From: Pyramidobacter sp.
GTDB taxonomy: Bacteria; Synergistota; Synergistia; Synergistales; Dethiosulfovibrionaceae
DNA: 9,828 nt
Direction: 5' to 3'
Assembly (NCBI GenBank): GCA_017940445.1
Contig: JAGAYQ010000259.1
Span: 1-9,828, forward strand
Below the pieces are notes generated by a model. The model was not told the origin of the DNA. It did not search any database and saw only the letters and a program-made list of their open reading frames with translations. A program made the translations under genes and the position numbers. Shown here one piece after another: positions 6,815-9,828 of this stretch (position 1 is its first letter; each line of letters opens with the position of its first letter).

Positions 6815-6923
6815 AATTCAAAGCCGACACGAAGACACAAAGACACGAAGGAAAATCTGAGCGCCGCTTCGCGGCGGAGCGAAACGCCTGATTTGCAGGG
6901 GCTTCGTGTTGAGGCTTTGAATT
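6815..6923. repeat. Intergenic REP-like element: 109-base imperfect palindrome with octamer tandem repeats
   Basis: The outer arm 6815-6834 pairs with 6902-6923 over 19 bp with a small bulge (AATTCAAAGCC with GGCTTTGAATT, ACACGAAG with CTTCGTGT). Inside lie three tandem octamers, GACACGAA / GACACAAA / GACACGAA (6826-6849), a CGCCGC-TTC-GCGGCG hairpin (6862-6876), and AAATC/GATTT flanks (6853-6857, 6890-6894). GACACGAAG-rich intergenic palindromes are, from memory, dispersed in several bacterial genomes. There is no T-run after the stem, so this is not a standard terminator. It may trim or attenuate the dehydratase mRNA and set a different level for the symporter. Confidence 0.65.
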
Positions 6924-6962
6924 AAAAAACTACGATTTATACATATCAAGGAGGATGCAGTT

Positions 6963-8201
6963 ATGTTTCTGTTGAAGAAATGGCAGTCGCTTTCGCTGTT
7001 CACGCGCATCATGGTCGGCTTCGTCCTCGGCATCATTGCCGGATTCGTCATGAAGGGCGACGCCGCGATGTTTGCCTTTTTGGGCACCATCCTTACCCGT
7101 CTGCTGACGATGGTCGTCGCGCCCCTCGTCCTTGGCCTGCTGATCTGCGCTGCGGCCGACGTGAAGGACTTCAAGACCCTCGGCAAGATCGGCGGCAAGA
7201 CGCTGTTCCTGTTCCTGGCGGGCACCGCCGTGGCTGTGGCCATCGGCCTCTTCTTCTCGCTGACGATGAAGATCGGCGCCGGCTTCGTGATGAAGAGCAC
7301 CGCGGCCTACAACGCCAAGGAGATCCCCAGCGTTGTCAAGACGCTGATGAACATCATCCCCACCAACCCCTTCAACGCGCTCAGCACGCAGAACCTGCTC
7401 CAGATCATCTTCTTCGCGCTGCTGCTCGGCTTTGCGCTGATCAAGCTGGGCGACAAGGGCGCGCCCGTGCTCAACTTCTTCCGCGCCTGGACCGAAGCCT
7501 GGAAGACCATCACCAACATCGTGCTTGAGTTCACGCCCTACGGCGTCTTCGGCCTGATGGCCAACATCGTCGGCAAGTACGGCCTCGACGTGCTCATGCC
7601 CTACGTCAAGACCATCGCCGCCTGCTACATCACCTGCATCCTGTTCACCATCTTCGTGCAGGGCGGCCTGATGGTGGGACTGTACGGACGCATCAGCCCG
7701 ATGAAGTTCTTCAGCACCATGAAGGAAGCCATGCTCTTCGTCTTCGCCACCTGCTCGTCGGTCGCCACCATCCCGCTCAACCTCAAGTGCACCAAGAGAT
7801 TGGGCGTCAGCGATAAGATCGCCGACTTCGTCGTCCCCTTCGGCGCCGTCATGAACATGAACGGCACCGCCATCTATGAGGCCGTCGCCGTCGTCTTCGC
7901 CTCGCAGGTGTTCGGCATCAACCTCAGCGTCACCCAGCTGGTTATGGTCATGGTCACCGCTGTGCTCGCCTCCGTCGGCACCGCCGGCATCCCCGGAAGC
8001 GGCCTCGTCATGCTGACGATCGTGCTCAACGCCGTCAACCTGCCGCTTGAGACCATCGCCCTGCTGGCCGGCATCGACCGCATCCTCAACATGGCCCGCG
8101 TCATCCCCAACATCGTCGGTGACGCCGCCGTGGCCGTCATGGTCGCCAAGAGCGAAGGCGAGCTGCATCCTGAGCTCGTCCCCGCAGAAGCTGAAGATTA
8201 A
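6963..8201 (+). CDS. Dicarboxylate/amino acid:cation symporter (DAACS, GltPh/DctA fold)
   Basis: The 412 residues cover the whole fold: eight membrane helices and two re-entrant hairpins. HP1 carries CSSVATIPL (S265, S266), helix 7 NMNGTAIYE (298-304), HP2 GTAGIPGSG (339-347), and helix 8 GIDRILNMARVIPNIVGD (371-387). R379 matches GltPh R397, which binds the substrate side-chain carboxylate, and D387 matches D405. N376 replaces GltPh D394, the amino-group ligand, and N300 replaces D312 of the usual NMDGT sodium motif. This points to a dicarboxylate-like substrate without an amino group, and perhaps altered ion coupling (inference). AAGGAGG lies eight bases before the ATG. The gene follows the dehydratase on the same strand after a 185-base repeat-filled gap and ends in a strong terminator. 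It probably imports the dehydratase substrate. The long antisense frame rich in Asp, Gly and His is a shadow. Confidence 0.95.
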   Translation: MFLLKKWQSLSLFTRIMVGFVLGIIAGFVMKGDAAMFAFLGTILTRLLTMVVAPLVLGLLICAAADVKDFKTLGKIGGKTLFLFLAGTAVAVAIGLFFSLTMKIGAGFVMKSTAAYNAKEIPSVVKTLMNIIPTNPFNALSTQNLLQIIFFALLLGFALIKLGDKGAPVLNFFRAWTEAWKTITNIVLEFTPYGVFGLMANIVGKYGLDVLMPYVKTIAACYITCILFTIFVQGGLMVGLYGRISPMKFFSTMKEAMLFVFATCSSVATIPLNLKCTKRLGVSDKIADFVVPFGAVMNMNGTAIYEAVAVVFASQVFGINLSVTQLVMVMVTAVLASVGTAGIPGSGLVMLTIVLNAVNLPLETIALLAGIDRILNMARVIPNIVGDAAVAVMVAKSEGELHPELVPAEAED

Positions 8202-8214
8202 TACAGATCAATAC

Positions 8215-8267
8215 CAGGACCGCCGCTGTTTACGAGCTGAGCCCGTGAACAGCGGCGGTCCTGTTTT
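8215..8267 (+). terminator. Rho-independent terminator after the symporter
   Basis: A 20-bp stem (8215-8234 with 8244-8263, one T-G pair) with a nine-base loop is followed by TTTTGCG. It starts 13 bases after the symporter stop. The reverse direction lacks a T-run, so it serves mainly the plus strand; the convergent deacetylase gene ends 12 bases beyond it. Confidence 0.9.
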
Positions 8268-8278
8268 GCGAAACGTGG

Positions 8279-9043
8279 TTAAAAATATTCTTCCATCCGG
8301 GCGAAGCGCCAGCCTTGCTTTTTCATCTGCGGGATGACGCGCGCGAGGCCGGCAAACGTAGCCTTTTTCGGCTGGTTCATGTGATAGATGACGATCGAGC
8401 CGGGGCGGATGCGCACAGCCGCCGCTGCGATCCTCGCCGCGGAAAAAGTGGCGCCGCCGTCGCCGAGCACGTCGAAGCCGGCGATTTTGTAGCCCAGAGC
8501 GGAGGCGATCTTCACCGCTACGTCATCATAAAACGCTGTTCCGCTGCGGAAAAAGCGCGGATGTTTGCCCGTAAGCGAGAAGATCTTCGCGTCGCAGCCC
8601 ATGATCTCGTCATAAACGCCGCGCGGCGAATCGGTGCCGCGAATGCCGTACACGCGGCGCCCCGTGACGCTCAGGGGACGATGCGACGTGCCGTGATTCT
8701 GGATGGAAAAGAGCGGGTCTTTGGCGAGGCCGGCAAACAGCGCGGGATGGGCATCGATCCAGCGGCTGTTGATGAACAGCGTGGCGGGAACTTTTTCCCT
8801 GCGCAGCAGAGCGATGAGGCGCGAGTCGGCTCCGGAACCTCCTGCGCCGCCGCAGGCGTCGAACGTGAAAAAGACGACCTTCTCGCCGACAGGGGCGCGG
8901 GTGATCACGCCGGCAACGCGTTCGCCCCAGGATGTCGGCGCGGCGCTGCGGTACTGCGCCTGGATCTTCTCAGCCGAGGGCGCGCCCAGAGCTGCGGTGC
9001 AGAGCATGAGGAGAACTGCCGGAACTGAGTACGTGATTTTCAT
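8279..9043 (-). CDS. Secreted polysaccharide deacetylase (NodB/CE4-like)
   Basis: The 254-residue protein opens with a signal peptide (MKITYSVPAVLLMLCTAALGA, cleavage near 20-21). The catalytic NodB-type barrel begins near 55 with motif 1 TFDACGG (D62), motif 2 NHGTSH (H117, H121, the metal-binding H-x3-H), motif 3-like FFRSGTAFYDD (R166) and motif 5-like IVIYHMNQ (H221). CE4 enzymes remove N- or O-acetyl groups from peptidoglycan or other envelope glycans using a divalent metal. Here motif 1 is TFDA instead of TFDD, a variant I recall from a recognised subgroup, so activity is plausible but the substrate is uncertain. I chose the second Met, since a start 48 bases upstream would put charged residues before the signal peptide. 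AGGCGG about eight bases upstream is a modest ribosome site. No partner genes are adjacent. Confidence 0.88.
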   Translation of the reverse strand: MKITYSVPAVLLMLCTAALGAPSAEKIQAQYRSAAPTSWGERVAGVITRAPVGEKVVFFTFDACGGAGGSGADSRLIALLRREKVPATLFINSRWIDAHPALFAGLAKDPLFSIQNHGTSHRPLSVTGRRVYGIRGTDSPRGVYDEIMGCDAKIFSLTGKHPRFFRSGTAFYDDVAVKIASALGYKIAGFDVLGDGGATFSAARIAAAAVRIRPGSIVIYHMNQPKKATFAGLARVIPQMKKQGWRFARMEEYF

Positions 9044-9074
9044 GGGACGCCCGCCTTTCGCAAAAGATGGTTTC

Positions 9075-9080
9075 ATTATA
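9075..9080 (-). promoter_or_regulatory. -10 box for the deacetylase gene
   Basis: The minus strand reads TATAAT here, 31 bases before the chosen deacetylase start. No convincing -35 stands at 16-18 bases (TAGCCT is the best). The perfect -10 and its position make it a reasonable promoter. Confidence 0.45.
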
Positions 9081-9123
9081 GAACTGCACAAGCGAAAAGG
9101 CTATCATTTTGACGCGGCGGCGG

Positions 9124-9129
9124 TATAAT
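9124..9129 (+). promoter_or_regulatory. -10 box for the M20D amidohydrolase gene
   Basis: TATAATG lies 34 bases before the amidohydrolase ATG. A TTGACG at 9109-9114 looks like a -35 but is only nine bases away, too close to act with this -10, and no other -35 is clear. It stands back to back with the deacetylase -10 about 45 bases away. Confidence 0.45.
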
Positions 9130-9163
9130 GTCGAAAAAGATCATTTTCAGGAAGGTGTTCGTC

Positions 9164-9828
9164 ATGGATTTTGAAAAACTCGCTCCAGCTTCTCCCGAAG
9201 CCGTTGAACTTCGCCGCGATCTGCACCGTCATCCCGAACTGAGCGGCAAAGAAGACCGCACTGCCGGCCTTGTCGCCGCGTGGCTGGAAGGTCATGGTCT
9301 GAAGGTGTTCCGCGCGCCGGGAACAGGGCGCAGCCTGATCGGCGTGCTCGACACCGGACGCCCGGGCAGGACGATGGCCCTGCGTGCCGACATGGACGCG
9401 CTGCCGATCGAGGAAAACGCCTGCAATCTGAAGGGCAAAAAGCTGCTCGTTTCGGAAAACGCAGGCGCGGCACACATGTGCGGGCACGATTTCCACACCG
9501 CGGGAATGCTGGAAGCTGCCGCTCGTCTGACCGCTGACAAGGCGCATCTGAACGGACGCGTGATCTTCTGCTTTGAGTCAGGCGAAGAAATGGGCATGGG
9601 CGACGACGTGCGCGTCCTGCTGGCCGAACAGGGCGGAGCCGACGCCGTCTTTGGCATCCATGTGCAGGCCGATTATCCCGTCGGCACCGCCGTGATCCTC
9701 GACGGCTCGTGCACGGCCGGCTGCGAGACGTTCCGCATCGACGTGACGGGCAAAAGCGCCCACGGAGCGACGCCGCATCTGGGGCTCGATCCGCTCAACT
9801 GCGCCGCGCAGATCCTCGTCGCTTCCAG
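9164..9828 (+). CDS. M20D-family metal-dependent amidohydrolase, 3'-truncated
   Basis: The first 221 codons are present; the frame is still open at the right edge, where roughly 170-180 residues of a normal M20D protein would be missing. Motifs in order: DLHRHPELSG (19-28), LRADMDALPIEE (73-84), AAHMCGHDFH (102-111, with C106 and H108 as likely metal ligands), FESGEEMGMG (137-146, with catalytic/ligand glutamates 141-142), GIHV (H166), and the start of the lid/dimer domain with GKSAHGATPHLGLDPL (197-211). Relatives hydrolyse N-acyl or amide bonds of amino acids (hippurate, indoleacetyl-amino acids, N-acetyl-diaminopimelate, aminobenzoyl-glutamate); the exact substrate cannot be told. AGGAAGG (9149-9155) sits eight bases before ATG. 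ESGEE replaces the more common PAEE, which is unusual but keeps the glutamates. The minus-strand frames over it are shadows. Confidence 0.93.
   Translation, partial: MDFEKLAPASPEAVELRRDLHRHPELSGKEDRTAGLVAAWLEGHGLKVFRAPGTGRSLIGVLDTGRPGRTMALRADMDALPIEENACNLKGKKLLVSENAGAAHMCGHDFHTAGMLEAAARLTADKAHLNGRVIFCFESGEEMGMGDDVRVLLAEQGGADAVFGIHVQADYPVGTAVILDGSCTAGCETFRIDVTGKSAHGATPHLGLDPLNCAAQILVAS

Noticed and set aside
6826..6849. Octamer repeats as a CRISPR or other repeat-spacer array
   Set aside because: The three 8-base units are directly contiguous with no spacers and form part of a larger palindrome arm.
6930..8168. 412-codon minus-strand frame over the symporter
   Set aside because: Its protein is almost entirely Asp, Gly, His, Glu and Ala, the expected complement of GC-rich membrane-protein codons; the plus-strand protein has full DAACS motifs.
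8315..9028. 237-codon plus-strand frame over the deacetylase
   Set aside because: It is antisense to a secreted enzyme with intact motifs, lacks a ribosome site and resembles no family.
9109..9129. TTGACG plus TATAAT as a standard sigma-70 promoter
   Set aside because: The spacer is only nine bases, far below the 16-18 needed, so the two boxes cannot act together; only the TATAAT was kept.

Overview
The window looks like a stretch of a Gram-negative, moderately GC-rich, probably amino-acid-fermenting anaerobe. A Synergistetes member (Pyramidobacter-like) is my best guess. This is inference from gene content (UxaA-type dehydratase, DAACS symporter, M20D amidohydrolase) and base composition, because no rRNA or other marker gene is present.

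Positions 1-3872 are the right-hand end of what appears to be a surface-polysaccharide locus. It holds a large, left-truncated membrane protein that joins a YidC/Oxa1-type C-terminal segment to an alkaline-phosphatase-superfamily (sulfatase/LtaS-like) domain. A family 2 glycosyltransferase follows. These genes are clearly AT-richer than the rest of the window, except for the first 300 bases. The gap between them contains a hairpin that would bury a strong Shine-Dalgarno sequence in front of an 11-codon ORF.

Positions 3873-4168 contain no convincing gene. A 20-bp bidirectional terminator at its right end closes the polysaccharide locus against the next gene.

Positions 4169-8267 form a catabolic module. 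A LysR regulator (minus strand) is divergent from a full-length UxaA-family (altronate/galactarate-type) dehydratase (plus strand), with a palindromic ATC-N9-GAT operator between them. A dicarboxylate/amino acid:cation symporter follows, after a 185-base gap filled by a large imperfect palindrome with octamer tandem repeats, and a strong terminator ends the unit. The likely scheme is that the symporter imports a hydroxy acid, the dehydratase removes water from it, and the LysR protein senses the substrate or product. The transporter keeps the arginine that binds a substrate side-chain carboxylate. It has Asn where the amino-group-binding Asp is expected, which suggests a dicarboxylate or hydroxy-dicarboxylate rather than an amino acid.

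Positions 8279-9828 hold a secreted polysaccharide deacetylase (minus strand) and, divergently, the first 221 codons of an M20D amidohydrolase that runs off the right edge. Each of the two has a perfect TATAAT box in the 120-base region between them.
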